From positions 23,370 to 87,369 of the forward strand of contig NZ_JAKRGF010000009.1 in assembly GCF_022347685.1 (NCBI RefSeq): a stretch of DNA of 64,000 bases, given 5' to 3'. Source of the stretch: Thalassobius sp. Cn5-15. GTDB lineage: Bacteria; Pseudomonadota; Alphaproteobacteria; Rhodobacterales; Rhodobacteraceae. The translations under genes and the position numbers were made by a program. Each line of letters starts with the position of its first letter. The stretch's first letter is position 1. Positions 52,421 through 61,661 of the stretch are shown here, piece by piece. The notes under the pieces are model-generated. The model was not told the DNA's origin. It saw only the letters and a program-made list of their open reading frames with translations, and did no database searches.

Positions 52421-53559
52421 CAGACTTTCTCCTGTGTCGACGCCAGAACATCCATCACACGCATCAGTTCCGCTTCAGTCATATATGGGAATAGGGGCAG
52501 ATTCAGAACAGAGGCGCAGATGCTCTCGGCGCCGTCCCCACCAATGTGCTTTAAGAGGTGGTCTTTAGCGCCTGGCTGTTGTGACATTACCCCAGGATAG
52601 ATATTAGCAAAACCGATATTGTTGCTTCTCAAGTTCGCTTCAATTGTCTGTTTTTGGGCTGGATCACGTACAAAACATACATTGCAATACCCGTTCTCAT
52701 CATAGCCTGACGGAGCCTGCATGATTTCGAGCCCTATTTTGGGGCTAAGGGCGGTTACGTGCTGCTGATAAAAGGCCGCGGACTTTCTACGGGACTCAAT
52801 GCGTGCATCAATAAATTCCATTGAGTGATTAAGATACGCAGCCTGCAGAGCGTCCATACGCGAGTTCCACCCGATCGCTCCATGCCCATAGTGTGTGGTG
52901 CGTCCGTGGTTTGTAAGCTGGCGTACTTTTTCAGCTAAATTAGCGTCATTTGTAAACACAGCCCCAGCGTCACCGGCTGCGCCCAAAACTTTGGCTGGAT
53001 AAAATGACGTTGTGGAAATTGTGGCCCCTGCATAAATTGGAGCACTATTAAAACGGGTACCAAAGCATTGTGCGCCATCCTCGACCAAAACAACGCCTTC
53101 TCGCTTACAAATTGCACGAATGTCATCTAAACATGCGCTTCCCCAGCCATACAAATGAGCAATGATTGCTGCCTTTGGCCTAATCGTTTTCAGAGCGCTT
53201 TCGAGATCGTGATATGAAATTCCACCATCACTGATGTCGCTATCAACCGTTACAGGAGTGGCACCCACGTTCACTGCTGCTTCGAACGTGGCCCAAAAAG
53301 TCATGTTCGGGACTAAAACGACATCCCCAGCGCCAATGCCAACGGCGCGCAAAGAAAGCTGGAGTGCATCCGTACCGTTTGCACAGCTCACTGTATGATC
53401 TACACCGACGTAATTGCTAAGCTTTTCTTCGAGAGATGCAACTTCTTGCCCACCAACGAACTGAGTATTTTTCAACATGTGGGAAAATTTCTCAGATACA
53501 CTCTCCACAAACCCCGGTTCATGTCGTTTCAAATCGATAAAGGGAACGGATTCTGGCAT
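52420..53559 (-). CDS. DegT/DnrJ/EryC1-family aminotransferase (WbpE/WlbC-like)
   Basis: 379 residues. VPFIDLKRHEP at the start, SCANGTDALQLSLRAVGIG, LVEDGAQCFGTRF and the PLP Lys in SFYPAKVLGAAGDAGAVFTN match the 3-amino-sugar aminotransferases WbpE/WlbC. It would act after the Gfo/Idh/MocA dehydrogenase. Confidence 0.9.
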   Translation of the reverse strand: MPESVPFIDLKRHEPGFVESVSEKFSHMLKNTQFVGGQEVASLEEKLSNYVGVDHTVSCANGTDALQLSLRAVGIGAGDVVLVPNMTFWATFEAAVNVGATPVTVDSDISDGGISYHDLESALKTIRPKAAIIAHLYGWGSACLDDIRAICKREGVVLVEDGAQCFGTRFNSAPIYAGATISTTSFYPAKVLGAAGDAGAVFTNDANLAEKVRQLTNHGRTTHYGHGAIGWNSRMDALQAAYLNHSMEFIDARIESRRKSAAFYQQHVTALSPKIGLEIMQAPSGYDENGYCNVCFVRDPAQKQTIEANLRSNNIGFANIYPGVMSQQPGAKDHLLKHIGGDGAESICASVLNLPLFPYMTEAELMRVMDVLASTQEKV

Positions 53560-53669
53560 GGTTCAGCCTCCTATTTTTCTACAAAGTTCTGTATTGCATC
53601 GTTAATACAGGTTTCGTCATTTTTTAATCAAACGATACGCTTCACAAAGATGCTTCTCCGAAGCCAAAA

Positions 53670-54776
53670 TCAAATTTTTCCAAACAGATCAATGTAAGAG
53701 TTAATGACAATTTTTTCATCATAATGGGTCGCTACCCTCTCGGCACCCTTTTGCCCCATAGCATTTCTGTCATATTGAGACATTCCCAAAAATTCAATGC
53801 ACGCTATTGCTAGGGATGCCGCGTCTTTTGGCTTCACCAAAATACCTGTCTCACCGTTGACAACTAAATCTCTGCACCCCGGAATATTCGTTGTGATCAC
53901 CGGCCGCCCAATTGCACTTGCTTCGATAAGAGAGCGGGGCGTTCCTTCGCGGTAATATGAGGGAAGCACAACACAATGCGCCTCATAGAGGTGTGGCAGG
54001 ACGTTCTCCGTTACGCCCAAATATTCGACAATTCCTTCATCAGACCAATTATCTACATCAGCCAGCTGGACAGAGTCTTTGCTGTCATGATCGATTGGAC
54101 CAAGTATTCTAAATATCGCGTTTGGGTGGTTTTTTCTTATTTCTTCCGCAGCCTCGACAAACTGACCAACCCCCTTCGACCAAAGCAGACGTGCCACCAT
54201 GAGAAAAATGACACGATCATCCGCAGACGGAAGCTCGGCCTTTTGGAAGCGCATTAGATCAACACCTGATCCAGGTAAAAGCCTAGCGCGTTCTTTAGGA
54301 ACGATACCCGCAGAAACACAGGTTTTTAAGTCATCCGGATTTTGAAAAAAAACAACCATAGCACGACTTGCTGAGACGCGATACAGCAATCGAATGAGAG
54401 AGCTGAAAAGACCTTTCTTATCAAAGGCAGGTCCCAAACCTGTTACATTTGGAGCAAAGGGAATATTGAGAATGCGGCAAGCAATTCCAGAGTAGATATT
54501 GTTTTTAATTGTATAGCTGAACACAATTTCTGGGCGAATTTGGCGAATATACATAAATATTGAAAACAACAATAAAAATTCCCGCAACGGCGAGATACCG
54601 TTTCGATCCATTCTTATTTCTTTGTGCTCAGCGCCTAATTCTTTGATCTTTGAAACATAGTTGTCGGAAGGCGACAAGACAGTCACCTTATGATGATCTT
54701 CGATGAGCTTCTTTAGTAAGCCCTCGCGAAAATTTGCAATTTTAAATGTCGTATTTCCAGTTAGCAAAACATGCAT
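53670..54776 (-). CDS. Glycosyltransferase family 4
   Basis: 368 residues, GT-B fold. N-terminus HVLLTGNTTFKIANFREGLL, then FLMVARLLWSKGVGQFVEAA and the donor-site segment LPSYYREGTPRSLIEASAIGRPVITTNIPGC. Similar to PglA/WbpT-type transferases. First gene of the AT-rich minus-strand operon. Confidence 0.88.
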   Translation of the reverse strand: MHVLLTGNTTFKIANFREGLLKKLIEDHHKVTVLSPSDNYVSKIKELGAEHKEIRMDRNGISPLREFLLLFSIFMYIRQIRPEIVFSYTIKNNIYSGIACRILNIPFAPNVTGLGPAFDKKGLFSSLIRLLYRVSASRAMVVFFQNPDDLKTCVSAGIVPKERARLLPGSGVDLMRFQKAELPSADDRVIFLMVARLLWSKGVGQFVEAAEEIRKNHPNAIFRILGPIDHDSKDSVQLADVDNWSDEGIVEYLGVTENVLPHLYEAHCVVLPSYYREGTPRSLIEASAIGRPVITTNIPGCRDLVVNGETGILVKPKDAASLAIACIEFLGMSQYDRNAMGQKGAERVATHYDEKIVINSYIDLFGKI

Positions 54777-55064
54777 ATAACAATCCAGTAATTAAAAGGA
54801 GAAACCCAGTAGATGCGCCCAGAAACGAACAGGCGATTTATTCACTAAGATCGTAAGATGATCCATTTCAGAATGGTTAATGATAAAAGCCTTGCCACAA
54901 GGTAGCGCAACTTGGCGTGATTACTGAGTGCCGCTGCTACAGCACCACATGGATGCTTTTTATGGAAACGGCTGCGTAACACCTACTCTGATATCGTTAT
55001 GATCGTGATAAAAAAATAACAGCGTTATTTCCATTAATTCAGCAACTGGGTACGATCAGTTACC
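54777..55064. other. Boundary region between the AT-rich sugar island and wzc
   Basis: A 288-bp gap without a gene. It contains the wzc terminator at its right end and must hold the promoter of the 42.7-54.8 kb operon. It marks the change from AT-rich to GC-rich DNA. Confidence 0.55.
55010..55031 (-). terminator. Terminator of the Wzc-type kinase gene
   Basis: On the minus strand AAATAAC-GCT-GTTATTT is followed by further T residues, starting about 35 bp after the kinase stop. The stem is short and AT-rich but correctly oriented. Confidence 0.6.
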
Positions 55065-57200
55065 TCACTCATCATAATAGCCACCGCCATAGGTGCCATA
55101 GGCACCACCGCGGTCACCGTAGCCGTAGCGTTTCATACCTTTGGCATCGATTTGCGACAGGACCAGACCGGACACATTGAGGTTCACGGCGCGCAGCTCG
55201 TTCAGGGCGGCGCGGACCTGGGCTTTGCTGGTGCTGTCCCATTTGACCGAATACATGATCGCATCACAGTGCTGACCGATGACGCGGGCGTCTGGCACCA
55301 CCAGCACTGGCGGCGTGTCGATGATGACAAAGTCATAGGCGGCCCGGGCGTGTTCGAGGAACGTCTTGAAAGCCTCAGAGGAGAAGACATCGGCGGCGTT
55401 AAGCTGCGACTTTTCGCCCACCAGCACATCCGCGCCCAGCCGATCGTGGAACAGCGCGGTCTCTTCCAGTGTCGCTTCGCCAGTAATCACCGACAACAGG
55501 CCCTCTTTGCCGGCTTTCTTTTGGAAATATTCATCCAGCGTGCGGCGGCGGATATCGCCTTCGACCAGCAGCACCCGTTTGCCAAGGCCAGAGAGGTTCT
55601 GTGCCAGCGAGATCGACTGGGTGGTTTTACCTTCGCCGGGGATGGTGGAGGTGGACATGATCACCTTGGGCGGCTCATCCATGTTCGACAGCAAGAGCGA
55701 GGTTCGCATGTTGCGGATGGATTCCACTGCGGCGGAGGTTGGTTTGTCCTTTAGGTATTGCAGCAGGTCAATGCGGGCTGAGATCGGGAACAGCGGCACC
55801 TGGCCGATAACATGTGCACCGGTGGCGCCTTCCAACTCTTCGGCGTTGCGGAAGGTGTCTGTTTTGAGTTCGCGCAACAGCACGATACCGGCGCCAGTCA
55901 TCGCGCCGAGGATCAGCGACATTACCCCGATTATCGCGGTACGCGGCGCGACTTTTTCACCAGTGATCGCCTTGGACAGAACGCGGGCGTCAGGGCTTTG
56001 AATGCCTTGCTGGATTGTGGTTTCTTTGAGCCGTGTCTGGAAGGTTTCATAGAGGACTGAAACGGTTTCTAATTCGCGGTTCATTTGTTGTAATTCGCCC
56101 AGTTTGGCGGCCTGATCATCCACGCGGGCTTCTAGGGCGGTGACGCTGTCCTGGAGCGATTTGACTTGTGTGGTGGAGCGCTCCACATCAGTACGGGCGC
56201 GGGTCACCAGAAGGTCGAGGCGGGTCATGAACGGCGACCCCGTCCCCCAGATCTCAGAAGCGCTGCGATCTTGTGCGAGGCGGCGTAGGGTGGGGTCCTT
56301 GGTGGCCTCCAGCACCAGATCAACGCTGCGGCTATCGACGGCCGAGTTCAGCAAGGCAAAATTGGCGGCCGCGTTTTCCGCGTCGCGTTTTTCGCCGAGC
56401 AGTCGTTCGGTCAATTCACGGGCCTGAGCGTTCATCAGTGCTAGACCTTCGACGTTGATGTAGTCCGCAGCAGAGGTGGCTTTCTTCAATGCGGCGTCGC
56501 GTTCTTCCAGCTCTGTTTCCAGTTCGACAACCCGTTCAGACAGCCAAGTTACGCCTTCGTCCAGTGTGTTGAACTTCACCTGCACTTGATCCTGGCGGTA
56601 GGTTTCGGCAATGGTGTTGGCGATCAGTTGGGATTTTTCTTTGCCGTCGGTGGTGACTGAGATGGTGATGATATAGGTTTGGCGTTTGGCGGCCACCCCT
56701 AGCCGTTGGCCCAACCGTTTGACCGCTTCATTGAGGAGGTCCTGTCGGGTTGGCTCTTCTTTTGTTGTAAGGTTCAGAGCGGAGAGAAGCGTTCCGAGCG
56801 AGAGCAATGAGTGCTCCACCAATGTGGGATTAAATTCAGGATCTTCTAGAAGGGATAGCTCTGTCACCACGGTTTCCAACAGACCACGGGAGCGGATTAC
56901 TTCGATCTCGGTGTTAATCGCTTCACTGTCGGCTGAGAGGCCACCAACGGCGCTGGGGATGTCGATCAGCGAAGACTCTTCTTCTTGGATCGCTAGAACG
57001 GTTGTCGAGGTATATTTCGGTACCGCGATCTGTGTGACGTATACTCCACCCAGTACCAAACCGATAAAGGCGGCCAGTGCGATCCATAGCTTGCCCCGCC
57101 ACAGGGTGCCAAAGAGCGCCATCAGGTCAATCTCATCGTCCGGTAAAGCCTGTGCTGCCAAGCTGCGGTTTGTGTCATTCATATCGTTGCGCACCAGCAT
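55065..57200 (-). CDS. wzc: Wzc-type tyrosine autokinase / polysaccharide co-polymerase
   Basis: 711 residues. N-terminal Wzz domain with a transmembrane helix (WIALAAFIGLVLGGVYVTQIA), a long coiled coil (about 200-420), a GNVR-like segment and second helix (TAIIGVMSLILGAMTGAGIVL), then a cytoplasmic BY-kinase with Walker A TIPGEGKTT, Walker A' VLLVEGDIRRR and Walker B FVIIDTPPVLVV. The last 21 residues carry six Tyr, the autophosphorylated tail. It partners Wza and controls chain length and export. A second Met seven codons in is an alternative start. Confidence 0.92.
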   Translation of the reverse strand: MLVRNDMNDTNRSLAAQALPDDEIDLMALFGTLWRGKLWIALAAFIGLVLGGVYVTQIAVPKYTSTTVLAIQEEESSLIDIPSAVGGLSADSEAINTEIEVIRSRGLLETVVTELSLLEDPEFNPTLVEHSLLSLGTLLSALNLTTKEEPTRQDLLNEAVKRLGQRLGVAAKRQTYIITISVTTDGKEKSQLIANTIAETYRQDQVQVKFNTLDEGVTWLSERVVELETELEERDAALKKATSAADYINVEGLALMNAQARELTERLLGEKRDAENAAANFALLNSAVDSRSVDLVLEATKDPTLRRLAQDRSASEIWGTGSPFMTRLDLLVTRARTDVERSTTQVKSLQDSVTALEARVDDQAAKLGELQQMNRELETVSVLYETFQTRLKETTIQQGIQSPDARVLSKAITGEKVAPRTAIIGVMSLILGAMTGAGIVLLRELKTDTFRNAEELEGATGAHVIGQVPLFPISARIDLLQYLKDKPTSAAVESIRNMRTSLLLSNMDEPPKVIMSTSTIPGEGKTTQSISLAQNLSGLGKRVLLVEGDIRRRTLDEYFQKKAGKEGLLSVITGEATLEETALFHDRLGADVLVGEKSQLNAADVFSSEAFKTFLEHARAAYDFVIIDTPPVLVVPDARVIGQHCDAIMYSVKWDSTSKAQVRAALNELRAVNLNVSGLVLSQIDAKGMKRYGYGDRGGAYGTYGGGYYDE

Positions 57201-57310
57201 TTATTGTCCCACATACCTTCACTCTCATTGTGACAGGCCTGTCGTCTTATCGACCTGTCAGGAAGGTTCTAATTCACATCGTCATCTAAAATCGCCCCAA
57301 AGGGGCGCGG

Positions 57311-58072
57311 TTACACTTGCACCATTTGCACGTCGCCATCAGCGAAAATCGCGCCGCTTAGGCGGCCGGTGGCATAGGCACCGGTGTCGATGCTTACCAC
57401 ACCTTGTGACACCCGCGGCGTATCTACAATCGTATGCCCGTGTACAACCCACAACCCATCTTTTCGCGGCAGTTTTCCAAATTTCGGATGGCCCCAGATC
57501 AGGATCTTCTCGGCCTGTTCACGGATCGGATGTTCCGGATGGGCGGCGGCGTGCACTGCGTAGACATTGCCGTTTTGATAGGTCAGCGGCAGGCTGCGCA
57601 GCCAGTCGATCATTTCGTCGCCTATGGCCGCAACCATCTGATCGCGCAGGGCGACTGGATCCTGAGCTGAGCCTGAGACGCCGAAGCTTGCCACCGTCTG
57701 CAAGCCGCCATGGCGCAGCCAGCGGGCGCCCTTTTCTGCGGGATTGTCGATGAAGTCGAGGCACATGCGTTCGTGATTGCCCATCAGGAAGGTCGCGCCC
57801 GTGTCGCGCAGTTTCATCAATCGGCGCAGCACTTCGGCGTTTTTTTCGCCGCGGTCGATGTAATCACCAACAAAGACCAGTTCGGCCTCCGGCGCCTCAG
57901 CGGCCAATCTGTCGAGGAGCCGCCCCAATTGATCGTCGCAGCCATGGATGTCACCGATCGCCGCAAAGGGGCGGCTGACTGCGATGGGGGGAATCTCCAC
58001 CTCAATCTCTTTAACTGCTGGGGTGGCAGGGGCGCTTTTGCGTCCCAGGAGACGCCCGAATAATCCGGCCAT
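57311..58072 (-). CDS. Metallophosphoesterase (PPP-type serine/threonine phosphatase-like)
   Basis: 253 residues. Metal motifs are in order: GDIHGCDDQ, FVGDYIDRG, LMGNHERM and a late HGHTIV. It is of the single-domain bacterial PPP or ApaH-like type. Next to the Wzc kinase and glycosyltransferase genes it may regulate polysaccharide synthesis, but diadenosine-polyphosphate hydrolysis is also possible. Confidence 0.88.
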   Translation of the reverse strand: MAGLFGRLLGRKSAPATPAVKEIEVEIPPIAVSRPFAAIGDIHGCDDQLGRLLDRLAAEAPEAELVFVGDYIDRGEKNAEVLRRLMKLRDTGATFLMGNHERMCLDFIDNPAEKGARWLRHGGLQTVASFGVSGSAQDPVALRDQMVAAIGDEMIDWLRSLPLTYQNGNVYAVHAAAHPEHPIREQAEKILIWGHPKFGKLPRKDGLWVVHGHTIVDTPRVSQGVVSIDTGAYATGRLSGAIFADGDVQMVQV

Positions 58073-58217
58073 AGTGTCCTCACGAAAGTCTTAATAGCGT
58101 CTTAAGGGGGCAAGGCCTGTAATCTCAAGCAGAACTTGTGGGAATTCTGGATTCTGCGGGAAATCATAGCGGGATGCTGCCGATATGTGGCATTTGGCGT
58201 CGCGTGAACGGGTGTGG

Positions 58218-59726
58218 TCAGGACACTCCCCCATAAACCTCCCGCAGCGCCGCCAGATGTTGCGCCATGGTCACTGGGGGGCGGGCGGTGTGCCAGTAGT
58301 CTTTCAGGTTGATCTCTCCGTTCAGCGCGGCGGTCAGGCGGGCCTGAAACGCAGCCGTGTCCCCAGCGGGAAAGGTGAGGGTTGGGCTCCCTGACAGTTC
58401 GCGCGCGCCGCCAAGGTCGCTGGTGATGAGCGGGATGTGGCGGGCGTGCATTTCGATGGCGACTTGTGGCAGGTTATCGCGCCACAGGACCGGCACCAGA
58501 CCCAGATCGACGTCCCCCAGCAGCGTGTCGAGATCACTGGCGCTATAGCCATCGTGATAGCTGAGGCTGGCCAGATCTTGCCCCAGCGCGTGCAGGCGTT
58601 TCCCACTGCCGTCCCCTGCGTCCCGCGCCGCGATGGTGAGGTGCAGGCGGTGTTTTACGGCGTCCGGCAGCGCCTCCAATGCGTTCAGCAGAAAATAGAA
58701 CCCTTTGTCGCGGCGCATGTAGCCGAGGTAGGCGAGCTTTAGCGTGCCGTCCATGCGCGGCAGCTGGGGTTTGGGATGGGTGCGGGGGAACTCTGCCGCC
58801 GCTTCGGTGCCGATGTAGGAGGTGTGCAGGATGTCTGGGGCAAGGCCGAACGCCACTGCCACCTGCCGCACCGCGTCAGAGACGCAGAGGACGTGATCAC
58901 AGTGGGCATTGATCAGCGCCACCATGGTCTGGCGGCGGATCTGGTGGTGCGGGGAGGAGGGGTGCGCGCGGGCAGACGGCGCGGGGCGCTGTCGCTTCAG
59001 CCGTCTCACGGTCCGTCCCAAAAGACGACTGGCGCGCGCGCCCCATGTGGTGGTGAGATGGAATATAGCATCAAAGGCGCGGCTGCCGGGGCGGATGCGC
59101 ATGCATTTCAGGTGATAGGCCAAGGCGTGGGCCAGTCGCAAATGGGCCGGATTGAACTGTTCGGGCAGGCAGGTAGTGCAGGCGCGGGTGCCTTGGTCAT
59201 TGCGGCAATCCGCTGCCTCGCGTTGCCAGAGGTTCACCTGCGCGCAGAAGGGATAGTAGTTGTGCAGCGACAGCACCACGCGTGTCTCGGGCCAGCGGGA
59301 TTTCAGCGCCAGTGCGGCGGCGGGCAGCCCTTCGAGGTTGTTGAAATGCACCACATCATAGGGGCCGGTCGTGGCGATGAAGTCGTGAAAGACCTGCAGG
59401 GTCGGGCCATCCTCCAGCTGCGATTGTTGCCCGAAAGAGTGGTGGGCGGGCGCCAGAGTGGCGGAGTTGATGATTTCATATCGGCGATGGCGGTCCTTGG
59501 CGGGGCCATGGCGCATGGATTCCCAGCGCGGGCGGCGGCGGATCAGATCGTGAGAGATTCCGGCGGCGAGGAAGGTGGCCTCGATCTGCTCACCCGCGCC
59601 ATTTGCGGCGTTTTGCCCGTTCTGCCTGTCGATTTCGGCCAAGAGGTTGCGCTGGTAGAGGCTGACGCCGCCGCCGCGCTGTTCATCATCCAGATAATCG
59701 ACCCAGTTGTAGTAGAGCACCTTCAT
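58218..59726 (-). CDS. Glycosyltransferase (GT4-like), long form
   Basis: A 502-residue GT-B protein starting MKVLYYNWVDYLDDEQRGGG. Insertions rich in Arg/Pro lie near residues 220-270. The C-terminal half has LKLAYLGYMRRDKGFYFLLNAL, YHDGYSASDLDTLLGDVDLG and LVPVLWRDNLPQVAIEMHAR, corresponding to the donor site. Overlaps the sulfotransferase-like gene by 4 bp. Confidence 0.82.
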   Translation of the reverse strand: MKVLYYNWVDYLDDEQRGGGVSLYQRNLLAEIDRQNGQNAANGAGEQIEATFLAAGISHDLIRRRPRWESMRHGPAKDRHRRYEIINSATLAPAHHSFGQQSQLEDGPTLQVFHDFIATTGPYDVVHFNNLEGLPAAALALKSRWPETRVVLSLHNYYPFCAQVNLWQREAADCRNDQGTRACTTCLPEQFNPAHLRLAHALAYHLKCMRIRPGSRAFDAIFHLTTTWGARASRLLGRTVRRLKRQRPAPSARAHPSSPHHQIRRQTMVALINAHCDHVLCVSDAVRQVAVAFGLAPDILHTSYIGTEAAAEFPRTHPKPQLPRMDGTLKLAYLGYMRRDKGFYFLLNALEALPDAVKHRLHLTIAARDAGDGSGKRLHALGQDLASLSYHDGYSASDLDTLLGDVDLGLVPVLWRDNLPQVAIEMHARHIPLITSDLGGARELSGSPTLTFPAGDTAAFQARLTAALNGEINLKDYWHTARPPVTMAQHLAALREVYGGVS

Positions 59727-60814
59727 GGCTTGGGGTCTTGTTTGGGCGGGCGCATACCTTGCGCCTCTTCCAATGCGCGCAGGCGGGCGGTGATGGCGTC
59801 GTTTTCGCGCCGCATGTTCTGGCGCAGCACATGGAGTTCCTGCAACAGGAACCCTGCCAGGTGCCAGCCGGTCTGATCTGATGTGCTGAGCTCTGGCAGG
59901 CGGGCCTGATAGGCGGTGAGGTCGACGCCGTTGTGGGGCAGGGGGCGCAGGGTCTCCAGCCCCTGAACCATACGGGTGCGTATGGTGTCCAGATCGGCGT
60001 CGGTTACGGGTGGGTTTCCAGCGGGGGCGACGTCGAGGTATTTACGGGCGCGGGTGGTGGTCCAGTGGATCACCTCTGCGGGCAGATCGGCGTTTTGCAT
60101 CAGCCGCACCAGATCGACCAGATCCGCATCAAGGCGGGGGTTTGGATCCGCATCAGGTTGTTGCAGGGCGCGTTTTGGCGCCGTCAGGTCAAAGAGCGAC
60201 AGGAAATCGCGGTAAAGCCCGCCATCCGCCAGCAGCGCCTTATCATAAGGGCGCAGGATCACCGCATCGGCGCCGAAGATGTCGATCCACGGGCGCAGGG
60301 CCAGTGCGTAGTTGTAATGCACCGGCTCAATGAAACGGGTAAGGGCGGTGGTGAGGTCAGGGGTTTTGATGCCCATTTTGACCAGTTGGTTGAACCAGGA
60401 TTGCAGGTGACTGTCGGGCGCGCGCAGGTAGGCGATGATGCGCACAGTGATATCCGGCGCGCTGGCCATGATGGTCTGCAGCTGGCGGGCCGCTGTTGGG
60501 TGGGCGCCAAGGCGCATGAACTCTTCGGAGCTGATAATCATCGCGGGCTGGCGGCTCTGGCGCAGTTCCTGAAACACCTCCTGCCACAGTGTTTCGGGGG
60601 GCGTGGGGTTGTTGTAGCCATGCATCAGGCTGCGCACATTGGCGGCGCGCAGCAGGGCGAAGGCGAGGAGGGAGTGTTTGTCAAACTCGCGATGCGTTTC
60701 CCCGTAGCGCAGCCCGTGGCGGCGCAGGAAACCCTGTTGGCCCGCCAGAAACCCCTGCAGCGCGGTGGTGCCGGTTTTGTAGTGGCCGATGTGGATATAG
60801 AGGGTTTTGGGCAT
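59723..60814 (-). CDS. Sulfotransferase-like P-loop protein
   Basis: 363 residues. The N-terminus YIHIGHYKTGTTALQGFLAG is the 5'-phosphosulfate-binding loop of PAPS-dependent sulfotransferases; RIIAYLRAPDSHLQSWFNQL is the 3'-phosphate segment. A short coiled coil near the C-terminus (LLQELHVLRQNMRRENDAIT) is unusual. It may sulfate the capsular polysaccharide (inference). Confidence 0.8.
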   Translation of the reverse strand: MPKTLYIHIGHYKTGTTALQGFLAGQQGFLRRHGLRYGETHREFDKHSLLAFALLRAANVRSLMHGYNNPTPPETLWQEVFQELRQSRQPAMIISSEEFMRLGAHPTAARQLQTIMASAPDITVRIIAYLRAPDSHLQSWFNQLVKMGIKTPDLTTALTRFIEPVHYNYALALRPWIDIFGADAVILRPYDKALLADGGLYRDFLSLFDLTAPKRALQQPDADPNPRLDADLVDLVRLMQNADLPAEVIHWTTTRARKYLDVAPAGNPPVTDADLDTIRTRMVQGLETLRPLPHNGVDLTAYQARLPELSTSDQTGWHLAGFLLQELHVLRQNMRRENDAITARLRALEEAQGMRPPKQDPKP

Positions 60815-60882
60815 GGGGTTATCGTGTGTGCTTTTGTCTGAGGTTTGTTGTGTAGCGCCGTTCCGAGGGGGGTGCGAACGCG

Positions 60883-60907
60883 CCGCCCAACAGTGCCTGT
60901 TGGGCGG
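60883..60907. terminator. Strong hairpin between kpsT-like and sulfotransferase genes
   Basis: An 11-bp perfect stem CCGCCCAACAG / CTGTTGGGCGG with a 3-base loop, about 50 bp after the ATPase stop. No T-run follows on the minus strand, so the termination efficiency is uncertain. Confidence 0.5.
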
Positions 60908-60957
60908 GACTTCAATATGAAGCGGTGTGCCTCAGACCCGACTGTTTATGTGTTTTC

Positions 60958-61620
60958 CTAAACCCCCCGCGCCATATTCTCTTGATGTTGCGCAATCGCT
61001 TCTTCCAGATCGTCATAATAGCGGACCTTGCCGCCTTCCAGCACCAGACCGGCGTCGCAGAACTTGCGCAATTGCCAGAGGTCGTGATTGACCAAAATGG
61101 CGCTGGCCTGCCGCATCCTCTCGGCAAAAATTGCCTGACTGCGCTGTCGAAAGGCCGCATCGCCCACTGCCGTCACCTCATCCACCAGATAGGTGTCAAA
61201 GCGAATCCCCATCGAGGTGCCAAAGGCCAGTCGGGATCGCATACCGGCCGAATATGTGCGCACCGGCATGTGGAAGTGATCGCCGATCTGGGCAAAGTCA
61301 CGGACAAAATCAATCAACGCGTCACTGTCCACGCCATAAATGCGGGCGATAAAGCGCACGTTCTGCGCCCCGGTGAGCGCCCCGTGAAACGATCCGCCAA
61401 AGCCCACCGGCCAAGAGATGGTGCCGTCTGACACCACCCGCCCGCTGTCAGGGCGCAGGGTGCCGGCAATCAGCTGCATCAGCGTCGATTTCCCCGCCCC
61501 GTTGCGCCCCAGCAGGGCCAGCGATTTGCCCGTCGGCAGCGTCGCGGTGAGGTCATGGATCACCAGCTTGCGCTGGCCCTTCACCGTGAAGCTTTTGCTG
61601 AGGTTTTCAAAACGGATCAT
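60958..61620 (-). CDS. KpsT-like capsular polysaccharide ABC transporter ATPase
   Basis: 220 residues from the ATG at 61620. Walker A GRNGAGKST, the polysaccharide-exporter hallmark ISWPVGFGGSFHGALTGAQN, a signature loop at YSAGMRSRLAFG, Walker B YLVDEVTAVGD and a final switch His. KpsT family members are short, as here. It works with the KpsM-like permease (63010-63849) and KpsE-like protein. Confidence 0.92.
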   Translation of the reverse strand: MIRFENLSKSFTVKGQRKLVIHDLTATLPTGKSLALLGRNGAGKSTLMQLIAGTLRPDSGRVVSDGTISWPVGFGGSFHGALTGAQNVRFIARIYGVDSDALIDFVRDFAQIGDHFHMPVRTYSAGMRSRLAFGTSMGIRFDTYLVDEVTAVGDAAFRQRSQAIFAERMRQASAILVNHDLWQLRKFCDAGLVLEGGKVRYYDDLEEAIAQHQENMARGV

Positions 61621-61661
61621 CGCGCGGTCTTTCCCCCTTCGTCCCTGTCTTACGCCCTGTC

